The position numbers and the translations under genes were made by a program. Positions 23,017 through 34,425 of a stretch of DNA of 64,000 nt are shown one piece after another. How positions within the stretch are numbered: the first letter of the stretch is position 1; each line of letters starts with the position of its first letter. Source of the DNA: Taxillus chinensis (Eukaryota; Streptophyta; Magnoliopsida; Santalales; Loranthaceae); NCBI GenBank assembly GCA_023512835.1, contig CM042088.1, positions 2,844,078 through 2,908,077 of the forward strand, written 5' to 3'. The notes beneath the pieces were generated by a model. The model did not search any database and was not told the DNA's origin. It was given only the letters and a program-made list of their open reading frames with translations.

Positions 23017-25741
23017 TGTGAGGACCTTCCCTGAGGTATGAGTTATGTTTTATGCATTTGTTTTACATATGTTGTTTGAGATGTGGTTTAGCTCGTTGTT
23101 ATTGGATTTTGTCAACCTTTTTGGCTTGTTGCGAGTTGCATTGCACATGTGTGATCGGTGATCATATTTTATGTTTTGTTGTTGGGACATTGAGCTTGAA
23201 TTTTTCTATGTCCTTTGGGCATGTGTTTTATTTTCGAAGACGAAAAGTCCTAAGGTGGGGAGGATGTAAAGACTCGTATTTGGGTAGTTTTGAGAGATAG
23301 CCATTCTATGGGAACGTAACTATCTAGACGGTAGTGTAGTCGTCGATGTGAGCATTTTAACTGTACTTGAGCCCGATTTCGAGTCGGGGCCCCATTTGAC
23401 CTGATTATTGACTTTTCGGGGTTTTTTGGTTGACTTTGCATTTAGGCATTCATTTGGGTGTAATAATATCTATTTAGTGTTGTGCTCGTTATTTCGAGCA
23501 TTTTGACTGTAATTTGACTCAATTTGGAGTTCAGGACCTTGGAGGTCAATGATTGACTAGGTCAATGATTAATTAGGTCAATTATTGGTCAATGACTGGC
23601 AGAAATATAAATAGCAGAAAAAAAAAAGAAGAAGCTTTCACTTTACGTTATCACGTTTGTGCGTTTGAGAGAGAGAGCTTGAGAGAGCCTGGAGGCCTTG
23701 CGATTTGGGGCGATTTGGGTTCGTGGAGCTCAAAGATTCACTTCAAGTAGGTGTCCTTGAACTTCTTATCTCTCTCTTGTTTTGGATCTGCATGAATTTA
23801 TCATGATTTATGAAATTGAGCACGAACCCTAGAATTTGGGGAAAACCAATTTTGGGCTAGATCTAATGGTTTAGCATAAGATCTGTGGTTAAGAACTGTT
23901 TATTATCATTGTGGATATATGTTTCTGTGATTATGGGGTTGATTAATTGTGTTTTTCATGAGGGTTAATAAGTCAACCACGGAAATCTGGGTTTAGATTT
24001 AGATTTCTGCAAACTGGAATTTTATATGTGTTTGTGTTGTTTCTGCGCGATTTAGAGGCGTTCTGGACGCATTTTGAGGTAGATATCGTAGTTTGTTGCG
24101 AAATAGGGGTGTTAGTGAGTATCTGGGAGTTTCTGGGCGCGTTTCAGACGAAGAACAGGTGAAAACGACGATGAACAGTACCCTGGGCGCGTTCCTGGGT
24201 CGAAATAACGAAGATCCGAAGTTCTGGGTCGAAGGGTCGAAGATCCAGGGTCGTAGGGTCGTAGTTCGTAGACCCGTAGTTCGTAGCTCGAAGGTTCGTA
24301 GTTCATAGGGTCATAGTTCGTAGACCCGTAGTTCATAGCTCAAAGGTTCGTAGTTCGTAGTTCGTAGATTCGTAGACCCGTAGTCCGAAGGTCGAAGTTC
24401 GTAGTCCGAAGGTCGAAGATCGAAGACCCGCTTCGAGTCTTCGAGGAGCGTTGTGCAGCTACAAGTCGCAGCTCCAGCTACGAGTCTCCAAGGCGCGCTG
24501 CAGTTCCGCGCTACGAGTCGCAGCTCCAACAGTGTAACTGGACACTGGACTGCACTGGACTGGACTATTTACATTGTAACCCATACCCAAAGTATTATAC
24601 TTAAGTTACAATATAAATAACGAAATACCCCCCATTTGGATTCAAGGAAAAATACTAGAAAAATTAATTCCCACTCTTTCAAAATGTGAAAATTGGGATT
24701 TAGTGTAAAATCTCGAAAAAAACCCAAAAGTTCGTAGTGGTGACTTTTTGGAAAGTGGGATTAGACATCTCATAAAAATCCCCAAAAATCAAATTATCTT
24801 ATTTATGATATGGGAACCCAACGCCGGGACTTTTGATTTCAAGAAAATAGCTGCTATGGGTACTTCCTTCATAAATCAAGGATTGAGGATCGACTTGTGA
24901 AGACTGGCTACAATTCTAAAGGGAATGTTGTACACCTTAAGACCATATTGGTGCTGGTATGTTGGTTTGTGGATTTGGGACTTGGGTTCCATGACTTGTT
25001 GGGTTCTCACCGTGATGCACCGATGGTGCTATGTGGTTGACGTGGCGGGCATATGCACCGATGGCAAGCCTGTGTGGTGACTGTGGCCGGGCATATTGCG
25101 TTGTGGACAGGCTAAGGCCTGAGTTGAGCCGTTGAGCTCGTGGAGCTAGGGCTGAGTGCCCTGAGCTGGGATCCCATGGAGGATCGTGGACAAGTTGTCC
25201 TGTGTGGGCAGGCTGAGTCCTGATGTTTGTTTGCAGGCTGAGTCCTAATGATTGTGCACACTACACGGTGCACGAGTACACTGAGCATATAGTATAGACT
25301 TATATGTGTCGCATGATGTGGAGTTTTGGGGTCACCTACTGAGCTTGTCGCTCACCCCTACTTGTTGTTTACCCCTTTTCAGGTGTGACCCGAGACTAGT
25401 GGAGGACTTTCTTCTAGGAGGACGTGCCCACTACTCTGATGTATGATACAGTACTGTATTCTGTATTTTATTATGTGTTGTATCCCGGACATGGGTCCGT
25501 GGACAGTTGTATTTGCATACTGTTTGTGATGTAATGTCTGTTTGACTTATTGTATGCATAATGATGTATGGGAAAGTATAGGATTACCCTTGATGTATGA
25601 CTGTACAGGGTTGCATATTTGAGATAGCACCCGCGGTGTAGTCTTTATTGGTGCTAGTTACCAACCCCTTAACCTTTCGGGTGCGGGCAAGGGGAAGTCA
25701 TGTACCCGGTTCCGGGTTCCCTGGAATTCGGGGGCGTGACA
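23017..25741 (+). repeat. 5' LTR of element B
   Basis: TGTGAGGACC...GGGGCGTGACA, 2725 bp. It contains, at 23233-23266, a second copy of the end-of-element motif (CGAAGACGAAAAGTCC, then GGTGGGGAGGA), followed by TGTAAAGACTCG, which is where related LTRs start. A TATAAATAG box lies at 23606-23614, GTAGGT donor-like at 23747, a TCGAAG/TCGTAG array at 24205-24440, and CCCCTTTTCAG acceptor-like ending at 25382. Confidence 0.93.
24205..24440. repeat. TCGAAG/TCGTAG minisatellite of element B 5' LTR
   Basis: Units such as GGGTCGAAGATCC, GTAGTTCGTAG and ACCCGTAGTTCGTAGC. The array ends with CGAAGACCCGCTTCGAGTCTTCG (24421-24443), which can fold as a 7-bp stem. The matching array in the 3' LTR is at 32165-32430 and differs in repeat number. 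Confidence 0.85.
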
Positions 25742-25744
25742 AGT

Positions 25745-25756
25745 TGGTATCAGAGC
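25745..25756 (+). promoter_or_regulatory. Primer binding site of element B (tRNA-iMet type)
   Basis: TGGTATCAGAGC, complementary to the 3' end of initiator tRNA-Met, three bases after the LTR end. It is the usual primer site of chromoviruses and many copia elements. Confidence 0.93.
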
Positions 25757-26238
25757 ATGGTCTAGTGGACCTAGGTTAGTGTGGGGTGGTTAATTGATTC
25801 CATGTAACTTGGAAAACTGTAGGGAGGGCGCCTGATCAACGCAGTCCTTACATGTGTTCTAGGTTATTTTGGTGTCAGTTAGATCATCCTAGGAGCATAC
25901 ATGGGGATGGGTGCATTGCTAGTGGTATGATTGTGTGCATATAGGGCACTAGATTGTCTTTGTGTGTGATGTGCTCGTATGTGGTGCCAGGATAGCACGT
26001 GGCCGTGAGAGCCAGGACTTGATTGTGGTGTACCCTGAGGGGTGACACGATGCTATATGCATGGTTGTGGACCTACGGGTCGTGTGGTGTACCCTGATGG
26101 GGGACACGATGTTATATGCATGGTATGGACCTACGGGTCGTGTGGTGAGAACCTACAAGTCGGTTGTGCCTTTGATGGTTGTTTGTGCTAGCAGTGCTAG
26201 TATTGATCGTTTGATTGTTTGTTGTTATGGCCAGTGTG

Positions 26239-27480
26239 ATGGCACCACCAAGGAGGGTTGTCCGTGGCCAGGGTCCAGCAGAGGAGCCCACGATAAAGTC
26301 GGGGCACCAGGAGCAACAGAGCCCACAGCAGAGGTCGTCAGCTCCCGTTGTGGGACCTGATTTGGCTCAAGTGTTGATTCAGTTGCAGAAGGCCATGCAG
26401 GGTATGCAGGGTTCGATAAGGGATATGGCTAGAGAGGTGGATGAGCTAAAGAGGTAACAGCAACCTCAACAGCCACCACAGCCTTAGCAGCAGGAGGCGA
26501 GGGTGGTGCAGGATGTGCACCAACAAGAGATCGTGGTAGAGCCAGCACGACGAGGAGTGGACTGGGCTGCACAATTTTTGAAACATGCACCCAGGACTTT
26601 ATAGGATGGTTCACGGCCAGAGGTAGCCGAGGACTGGATTAAATGGACAGAGGACATCTTTGAGATGATTGGGGTGCCAAATGAGGAGCAGGTGCAAGTG
26701 GCGACGCACTATTTGTTAGGTATCCCACGTAGGTGGTGGGAGTCCACTAGAGCTGTCCATAGCAGCCAGATGAGCTGGAGAGAGTTTGTTGAGCGCTTCT
26801 TTGGGGAGTATTTTCCTAGCTCGATATAGTATGCCCGACGGAGAGAGTATTATGAACTTCAGCAGGGTGGCCAGACGGTGGGTGAGTATGTGCAAGCCTT
26901 CACAGATTTAGGGCGGTTTGCTCTTGAGGCTTGGGAAAAGGAAGCTCGTAAGATGCAGGATTTTATTCAGGGCTTGAGGCCATCTCTGAAAAGACAGTTG
27001 GAACCGATGCAGTTGACCAGCTACCGGGAGGCGGTCGACAAAGCACTCATTATTGAGCGAGGTCAGGATCAGGCGAGAGCCCAGAGGCCGGGCGGTTCGG
27101 TAGGTCCGAGCAAGAAGAGGCAGAGTGGGGAGAGCAGTGCCGCTCAGTCTGAGAGGAGGCAGGCACAGAGGGTTTCCAGCCAGGCAGTGGGACCCCATGA
27201 GAGTTCAGCCAGCAGGAGGCTAGGTACCTATTGGAGTTGTGGTTTGACCGGGCATGTCTCGAGAAACTGCCCAAGGAAAAAGATGACCTGTTTCTGATGC
27301 GGGAAAGTGGGGCATGGAGCTAGGGAATGTGTTACCCTTAGCTCAACTAGCAGTGTAGGCCCTCGTCCGAGAGAGCAAGGACAGAGGAGTGGGGCTCCAT
27401 CTCAGAGGTCAGTGTCGCTGGCACAGAGCACGCAGACGCGACCTGCGGTGCAGCAACCTCAGCGGGAGGCACAGGGTCAT
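26239..27480 (+). pseudogene. gag of element B, with stops
   Basis: Gag coat protein relic. The start is chosen at the ATG at 26239 (Met-Ala-Pro-Pro-Arg-Arg), shared with the intact gag at 50926. The retrotransposon gag domain covers about 26560-27080 (Arg-Trp-Trp-Glu-Ser-Thr near 26735). Cys-His boxes follow at about 27235-27330. The first box lacks its first Cys (Tyr-Trp-Ser-Cys-Gly-Leu-Thr-Gly-His); the second is interrupted by TGA in place of CGA. Other stops compared with 50926-52200 are at about 26456, 26486, 26601, 26827 and 27487; most correspond to CAG or CGA codons in the sister element. Confidence 0.9.
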
Positions 27481-27579
27481 GTTGATTAACGGGGCAAGGC
27501 CCCAATCGGCCAGGCTAGTGGCAGTGGACCACGAGGGAGGACTTTTGCCCTTACCAGCAGAGAGGCAGAGGTTCCACTA

Positions 27580-30500
27580 GTGGACGAGGCAGGAGCAGGG
27601 CCTTCAGTGTTGAGAGGTACCATCATCATTTCTTATACTATTTGTTCAATTTTGATTGATACTGGTGCTGCCCATTCTTTTATTTCGTATGCTATAGTGG
27701 TTGGATTGGAGTTAGACCAGGAGACAGTTAGTCAGTCTCTGATGGTTGCTTCACCTTTGGGTGGAATTGTGATACTTGAGAGTATTTGTCGTGCTTGTCA
27801 GGCAACACTTGGGGGTGTTAACTTGTTGTGTGATTTGTATATCATGGAGTTAGATGATTTTGATGTTATCCTGGGTATGGATTGGTTGGTCTCCGTGGAA
27901 GCCAAGATTGATTGTTTTCGACGGCGTGTGACATTTCTCACACCAGAGGGCAAGCGGGGTGTCTTTGTGCGTGAGTGGACCGAGGAGGCATGCAGGTTGG
28001 GACCTTTGAGGCATGGGTGGGGTGATGTGACCCACCAGTTAGCCAACTTGACGTTGGTTGACAGGAGGAGAGAGGGGAAGGCTGTTTTGCCACCCATTGT
28101 AGATCAGTTCCCGGATGTGTTTCCCGAGGACTTGATCAGTTTGCCACCCGTGAGGGAGGTAGAGTTTTCGATTGAGTTGTTGCCAGGGACAACACCGATC
28201 AGGTTAGCGGCTTACAGGATGGCACCGACAGAGCTTAGAGAGCTCAAGAGACAGATAGATGACCTATTGGCACAAGGTTTTATCAGGTGGAGTAGCTCAT
28301 CGTGGGGCGCTCCAATGTTGTTCGCCAAGAAGGCGGATGGTTCACTTCGGCTGTGTATAGACTACTGGAAGCTAAACCAGGTGACTGTGAAGAACAGGTA
28401 TCCATTGCCGAGGATCGATGACCTGTTCGATCAGTTTCGCGGTGCGAGATGGTTTTCCCAGATAGACTTGAGATCTGGATACCATCAGTTGAAGGTTAGG
28501 GAGGCAGATATCCCTAAGACCGCGTTCAGTTGTCGTTATGGGCATTATGAGTGGCTTGTGATGCCGTTTGGGCTCACAAATGCTCCAGCAGTGTTTATGG
28601 GATTGATGAACCAGGTGTTTGCTCCATATTTAGATATGTTCGTTGTGGTGTTCATCGACAATATTTTGGTCTATTCCGCGACCAAGAGGGAGCATGAGGA
28701 GCATTTGTAGGTTGTGTTGCAGACCTTGCGAAAGCACTGGTTGTATGTGAAGTTCACAAAATATGACTTCTGGTTGCAACAGGTGCACTTCTTGGGGCAT
28801 GTGGTATCTTCGGAGGGTATCACAGTGGATCCTGAGAAGATCGAGGCGGTTATGTCGTGGAAGAGGCCCACGAATGTGTTTGAGATTCGTAGCTTCCTTG
28901 GTTTGGCAGGCTACTATCGGAGGTTCGTGGAGGACTTTTCCAGGTTGGCAGCTCCTATGACGAACCTGACCAGGAAGGGAGTTCCTTTTGTTTGGTCTGA
29001 GGCTTGTGAGAGTGCTTTCATGGAGTTGAAGGCACGATTGACCTCAGCCCCCATCTTGATTCTTCCACAGGAGGGTGTGCCTTTCGAGGTGTATTGTGAT
29101 GCTTCCAGGGTGGGACTTGGTTGTGTGTTGATGCAGACTCGGCAGGTGATTGCTTATGGGTCTAGGCAGTTGAGACCACATGAGCAGAACTATCCCACGC
29201 ATGATTTGGAGTTGGCTGCAGTGATCTTGGCTTTAAAGAGCTGGCAGCATTATCTCCTTGGGGAGAAATTTGTGGTATATACGGACCACAAGAGCTTGTA
29301 GTATATCTTCTCTCAGCGAGACCTGAACCTTAGGCAGAGGCGGTGGGTGGAGTACCTGGAGCAGTTTCAGTTTGATATGATGTATACCCCTGGGAAGGGT
29401 AATGTGGTGGCAGATGCTCTGAGTAGGAAGAGCAGGGCCGTGGTGGCCCATTATGCCATTAAGGAATAGGAGATAATGGGTTAGTTGGCAGCGATGAGGT
29501 TGCAGATGGTGACCAATGAGGGATCATCAGTGTTGTTATTGCAGTCCCTGAGTTACAGCGTAGGATCATAGAGGATCAGCTGGGGGACATTAATTTTGAG
29601 GACATCAGGGACAGGATTCAGACTGGGCAGGCACCTTCTGATTGGACTGAGGATGCAGAGCATGTGCTGTGGTATAGGGGTAGATTGATAGTTCCCACTT
29701 CTCTTCAGGAGGAGGTTCTTCGGGAATTTCACCAGTCGAGGTTAGCTGTACATCCTGGTGGGACCAAGATGTACTATGCCGTGAGGAGACAGTTTTGGTG
29801 GCCAAGCCTGAAGAAGGCCATTGCTGATTTTGTGAGGAGGTGTTTGACCTGTCAGCAGGCAAGTCAAGCAGAGCCCCTGAGATCAGTGGTGAGTTGCGAT
29901 CATTGCCAGGTGCGAGTGGAAATGGGACCACGTGACCATGGATTTTGTCACTGGACTTCCTCGTTCCAGGGGACACGACACGATATGGGTAGTTGTCGAC
30001 CGGTTGACCAAATCGGCGCATTTTATTCCAATTTGAGAGACAGACCTAGTGAGGACTTTGGGACAGAGGTATATTGATGTTATTGTGCGGTTGCATGGAG
30101 TCCCATTGTCTATTGTATCTGATCGGGATGCGAAGTTCACCTCTCAGTTTTGGAGACAGCTGCAGCGAGCTTTGGGTACTAGGGTGAACCTCAGTACAGC
30201 CTTTCATCCGCAGACGGATGGTCAGTCAGAGCGGACAATTCAGACGCTCGAGGATATGTTGCGTGCTGTGTCCTAGATTTTGGAGGTTGTTGGGAGACTC
30301 ACCTTCCTTTGGTGGAGTTCTCTTACAACAATAGTTATCAGGCCACGATTAGGATGGCTCCGTATGAGGCGTTGTATGGGCGGCCTTGTAGATCACCCTT
30401 GTGTTGGGCACAGACGGGAGTGACAGCAGTTCTCGGTCCCGATATGGTTCGAGAGACCACAGAGATAGTGCAGCTGATTCGACAGCGCATGTTGACAGCG

Positions 30501-30987
30501 CAGAGTAGGCAGAAGTCCTATGCGAGACCAGAGGCGTCGACCTTTGCAGTTTGAGGTGGGTGACCGTGTATTTTTGCGGGTTTCACCGCGTCGAGGGCAT
30601 CGGAGGTTTGGGCGTAGATCTAAACTTGCCCCTCGTTTTATGGGGCCATTTGAGATTGTTGCCACCGTGGGCGCAGTGGCTTACCGATTAGCTTTGCCAC
30701 CAGAGTTGGCGCGAGTACATGATGTGTTTCATGTGTCTCAGTTGAGGCGATATCACCCTGATCCTTCTCATGTGTTGGACTATCGCGAGATAGACTTGGC
30801 TGATGATGGTGCCGTTGTTGAGATGCCGGCACAGATTTTGGACAGGCGGGACCAAGTCTTGCGAGGCAAGACGATCCCACTAGTTCGGGTGTTATGGCGA
30901 CACCGAGGCATGGAGGAGCAGACTTGGGAGAAAGAGAGCCAGATGCGGATTCTTCATCCTGAGCTGTTCGAAGACGATCAGTCCTGA
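27580..30987 (+). pseudogene. pol of element B: PR-RT-RH-IN-chromodomain, with stops
   Basis: Protease: Ile-Asp-Thr-Gly-Ala-Ala-His-Ser-Phe at about 27650-27680. RT: about 28150-28700, motif A with intact Asp (Gln-Ile-Asp-Leu-Arg-Ser-Gly), but the catalytic Phe-Ile-Asp-Asp box reads Phe-Ile-Asp-Asn (about 28657), so RT should be inactive. RNase H: about 29030-29300. Integrase: zinc-binding His...Cys-Leu-Thr-Cys around 29750-29860, core about 29930-30280. The C-terminal part (30520-30987) holds a chromodomain-like module with Val-Leu-Trp-Arg-His. Stops occur at about 28708, 29299, 29467, 29480 and 30274, and the frame shifts near 29540 and 30000-30050. The last stop is TGA at 30985. Confidence 0.92.
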
Positions 30988-30998
30988 GGTGGGGAGGA
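30988..30998 (+). promoter_or_regulatory. Outer polypurine tract of element B
   Basis: GGTGGGGAGGA directly after the pol stop codon and directly before TGTGAGGACC of the 3' LTR. Confidence 0.85.
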
Positions 30999-33682
30999 TG
31001 TGAGGACCTTCCCTGAGGTATGAGTTATGTTTTATGCATTTGTTTTGCATATGTTGTTTGAGATGTGGTTTAGCTCGTTGTTATTGGATTTTGTCAGCCC
31101 TTTTGGCTCGTTGCGAGTTGCGTTGCACATGTGTGATCGGTGATCATATTTTATGTTTTATTGTTGGGACATTGAGCTTGAATTTTGCTATGTCCTTCGG
31201 GCATGTTTTTATTTTCGAGGACGAAAAGTCCTAAGGTGGGGAGGATGTAAAGACTCGTATTTGGGTAGTTTTGAGAGATAGCCATTCTATGGGAACGTAA
31301 CTATCTGGACGGTAGTGTAGTCGTCGATGTGAGCATTTTAATTGTACTTGAGCCCGATTTCGAGTCGGGGCCCTGTTTGACCCCGATTGTTGACTTTTCG
31401 GGGTTTATTTGTTGACTTTGCGTTTGGGCGGTCATTTGGGCGTAATAATATCTGTTTAGTGTTGTGCTCGTCATTTCGAGCATTTTGACTATAATTTGAC
31501 TCAATTTGGAGTTCGGGACCTTGGAGGTCAATTATTGACTAGGTCAATGATTGACTAGGTCAATTATTAGTCAATGACTAGCAGAAATATGAATAGCAAG
31601 AAAAAAAAAAGAAGCTTTCACTTTACGTTATCACGTTTGTGCGTTTGAGAGAGAGAGCTTGAGAGAACTTGGAGGCCTTGGCGATTTGGGGCGATTTGGG
31701 TTCGTGGAGCTCAAAGATTCACTTCAAGTAGGTGTCCTTGAACTTCTTATCTTTCTGTTGTTTTGGATCTGCATGAATTTATCATGATTTATGAAATTGA
31801 GCACGAACCCTAGAATTTGGGGAAAACCAATTTTGAGTTAGATCTAATGGTTTAGCATAAGATCTGTGGTTAAGAACTATCTATTATCATTGTGGATATA
31901 TGTTTCTATGATTTTGGGGTTGATTAACTGTGTTTTTTATAAGGGTTGATAAGTCAACCATGGAAATCTGGGTTTAGATTTAGATTTTTGGAAATCTGGA
32001 ATTTTATACGTGTTCCTATTTTTTCTGAGCGATTTAGAGGCTTCTGGACGCGTTTTGAGGTAGATATCGTAGTTTGTTGCGAAACAGGGGTGTTAGTGAG
32101 CGTCTAGGAGTTTCTGGGCACGTTTCAGACGAAGAACAGGTGAAAATGACGATGAACAGTACCCTGGGCGCGTTCCTGGGTCGAAATAACGAAGATCCGA
32201 AGTTCTGGGTCGAAGGGTCGAAGATCCAGGGTCGAAGGGTCGAAGATCCAGGGTCGTAGGGTCGTAGTTTGTAGACCCGTAGTTCGTAGCTCGAAGGTTC
32301 ATAGTTCGTAGGGTCATAATTCGTAGACCCGTAGTTCGTAGCTCGAAGGTTCGTAGTTCGTACTTCGTAGATTCGTAGACCCGTAGTCCGAAGGTCGAAG
32401 ATCGAAGACCCGCTTCGAGTCTTCGAGGCGCGCTATGCAGCTACGAGTCGTAGCTCCAGCTACGAGTCTCCGAGGCGCGCTGCAGTTCCGCGCTACAAGT
32501 CGCAGCTCCAACAGTGTAACTGGACACTGGACTATTTACATTGTAACCCATACCCAAAGTATTATACTTAAGTTACAATGTAAATAACGAAATACCCCCC
32601 ATTTGGATTCAAAGAAAAATACTAGAAAAATTAATTCCCACTCTTTTAAAATGTGAAAATTGGGATTTAGTGTAAAATCTCGAAAAAACCCAAAAGTTCG
32701 TAGTGGTGACTTTTTGGAAAGTGGGGTTAGACATCTCAGAAATATCCCCAAAAATCAGATTATCTTATTTATGATATGGGAACCCAACGCCGGGACTTTT
32801 GATTTCAAGAAAATAGCTACTATGGGTACTTCCTTCATAAATCAAGGATTGAGGATCGACTTGTGAAGACTGGCTACAGTTCTAAAGGGAATGTTGTACA
32901 CCTTAAGACCATATTGGTGTTGGTATGTTGGTTTGTGGATTTGGGACTTGGGTTCCATGACTTGTTGGGTTCTCACCGTGATGCACCGATGGTGCTATGT
33001 GGTTGACGTGGCGGGCATATGCACCGATGGCAAGCCTGTGTGGCGAATGTGACCGGGCATATTGCGTTGTGGATAGGCTAAGCCCTGAGTTGAGCCGTTG
33101 AGCTCGTGGAGCTAGGGCTGAGTGCCCTGAGCTGGGATCCCATGGAGGATCGTGGACAAGTTGTCCTGTGTGGGCAGGCTGAGTCCTGATTATTGTGCAC
33201 ACTACACGGTACACGAGTACACTGAGCATATAGTATAGACTTATATGTGTTGCATGATGTGGAGTTTTGGGGTCATCTACTGAGCTTGTCGCTCACCCCT
33301 ACTTGTTGTTTACCCCTTTTCAGGTGTGACCCTAGACTAGTGGAGGACTTTCTTCCAGGAGGACGTGCCCACTACTCTGATGTATGATACAGTACTGTAT
33401 TCTGTATTTTATTATGTGTTGTATCCCGGACATGGGTCCGTGGACAGTTGTATTTGCATACTGTTTGTGATGTAATGTCTGTTTGACTTATTATATGCAT
33501 GATGATGTATGGGAAAGTACAGGATTACCCTTGATATATGACTGTACAGGGTTGCATATTTGAAACAGCACCCGCGGTGTAGTATCTATTGGTGCTAGTC
33601 ACCAATCCCTTGACCTTTCGGGTGCGGGCAAGGGGAAGTCATGTACCCGGTTCCGGGTTCCCTGGAATTCGGGGACGTGACA
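30999..33682 (+). repeat. 3' LTR of element B
   Basis: 2684 bp, same structure as the 5' copy, including the internal second polypurine tract (about 31234-31244) followed by TGTAAAGACTCG. The TATA box has changed to TATGAATAG (about 31588). The TCGAAG/TCGTAG array is at 32165-32430, donor-like GTAGGT at 31728 and acceptor-like TTTTCAG ending at 33323. Confidence 0.93.
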
Positions 33683-33777
33683 GATATCTTGCCACAAGAC
33701 AAACTGCTCGCATGATGTCTAGTCGTGTGGCTGCCAAATATAATAAACTACCAATTATGCTCCTGTAGAGCTTCTGT
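33683..33777 (-). pseudogene. Copia RT C-terminal fragment
   Basis: The minus strand reads copia RT connection sequence with Tyr-Arg-Ser-Ile-Ile-Gly-Ser-Leu-Leu-Tyr-Leu. It joins 23016-22385 across element B and 34295-34425 across the MITE. Bases 33683-33687 are the TSD copy of element B. Confidence 0.85.
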
Positions 33778-34286
33778 TAGGGGTGTAAAACGGACCGGTC
33801 TGGTCCAGTCTAGTCCGGTCCGTGACGGAGCGGGCCTAAATGGGCTGGCCCGTTTAGGCCCACACTTTTGACATACCAGAATTTTTCTGGTCTGGTCCGG
33901 TTCGCATGCGGACGCGGATCGGTCCATATTTATTTATTTATTTAAAAACTTATTATAAATAATTTTGTTAAAAATAATTTAAATTTTAAATTTTAAAATT
34001 ATATTTAATAGTTTATATTTCTAAATATTAATTTTAAAATTAATAGGTTTAAGCTCTAGATACTAATATACTAAGTAGAATATATAATAAATTTAAAAAA
34101 AAAAAAAAAGCCGGTCCACGGACTGGTCCGCGTCCGCACGAATTTGGTCCGCATGGACCGGGCCTAAACGGACCAGTCTGTTTAAGCTCGCGATTGAAAT
34201 GGACCAGAATATTTCTGGTCCAATCCGCTCCGATCCGCACGGACCATGGACTGGTCCGCAGACCAGCGGTCCATTTTACACCCCTA
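33778..34286. mobile_element. hAT-type MITE (509 bp) in the copia RT gene
   Basis: Terminal inverted repeats TAGGGGTGTAAAA(C/T)GG at 33778-33793 and 34271-34286, flanked by a perfect 8-bp TSD, GCTTCTGT (33770-33777 and 34287-34294). An 8-bp duplication with a TAGGGGTGTAAAA-type TIR is the hallmark of hAT superfamily non-autonomous elements. The arms are full of GGTCCGG/CCGGACC-like units and can pair extensively; the centre (about 33920-34100) is A/T-rich. There is no transposase. Confidence 0.92.
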
Positions 34287-34425
34287 GCTTCTGTCCACAC
34301 TTGGACCCTCTTCATCCTTAGAAATCTGACAACCTACCTCCATAGGGGTAGAAATGGGCTTACAATCTGACATGCCAAACTTTTGCAGCATATCTCTGAT
34401 ATACTTTTCTTGAGAGATGAATATA
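34287..34425 (-). pseudogene. Copia RT fragment after the active-site box
   Basis: The minus strand encodes Ile-Ser-Gln-Glu-Lys-Tyr-Ile and Pro-Ile-Ser-Thr-Pro-Met, copia RT sequence that lies about 50 residues after the Tyr-Val-Asp-Asp box. It continues at 41943-42290 on the other side of LARD 2. Bases 34287-34294 are the MITE TSD and 34421-34425 the LARD 2 TSD. Confidence 0.85.

Larger units (their letters stand above)
23017..33682 (+). mobile_element. Tekay/Del-type chromovirus (element B), complete but mutated
   Basis: 5' LTR 23017-25741, PBS 25745-25756, gag and pol 26239-30987, polypurine tract 30988-30998, 3' LTR 30999-33682. A perfect TSD, GATAT, lies at 23012-23016 and 33683-33687. 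The order gag, protease, RT, RNase H, integrase, chromodomain makes it a Ty3/gypsy chromovirus. It is inserted in a minus-strand copia RT/RNase H gene, which resumes on both sides. Comparing the first 250 bases of the two LTRs by eye gives about nine substitutions and one 1-base gap, so the insertion is fairly young but not recent. Stops and frameshifts make it non-autonomous. Confidence 0.95.

Noticed and set aside
23052..23300. Frames repeated at 23052 and 31034 as a conserved small protein
   Set aside because: They are the same LTR segment of element B in two copies; conservation follows from the LTR, not from coding.
26239..30987. Possible integrated pararetrovirus (gag, protease, RT, RNase H)
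   Set aside because: Integrase, a chromodomain, LTRs, a PBS next to the LTR and a 5-bp TSD show a Ty3/gypsy chromovirus.
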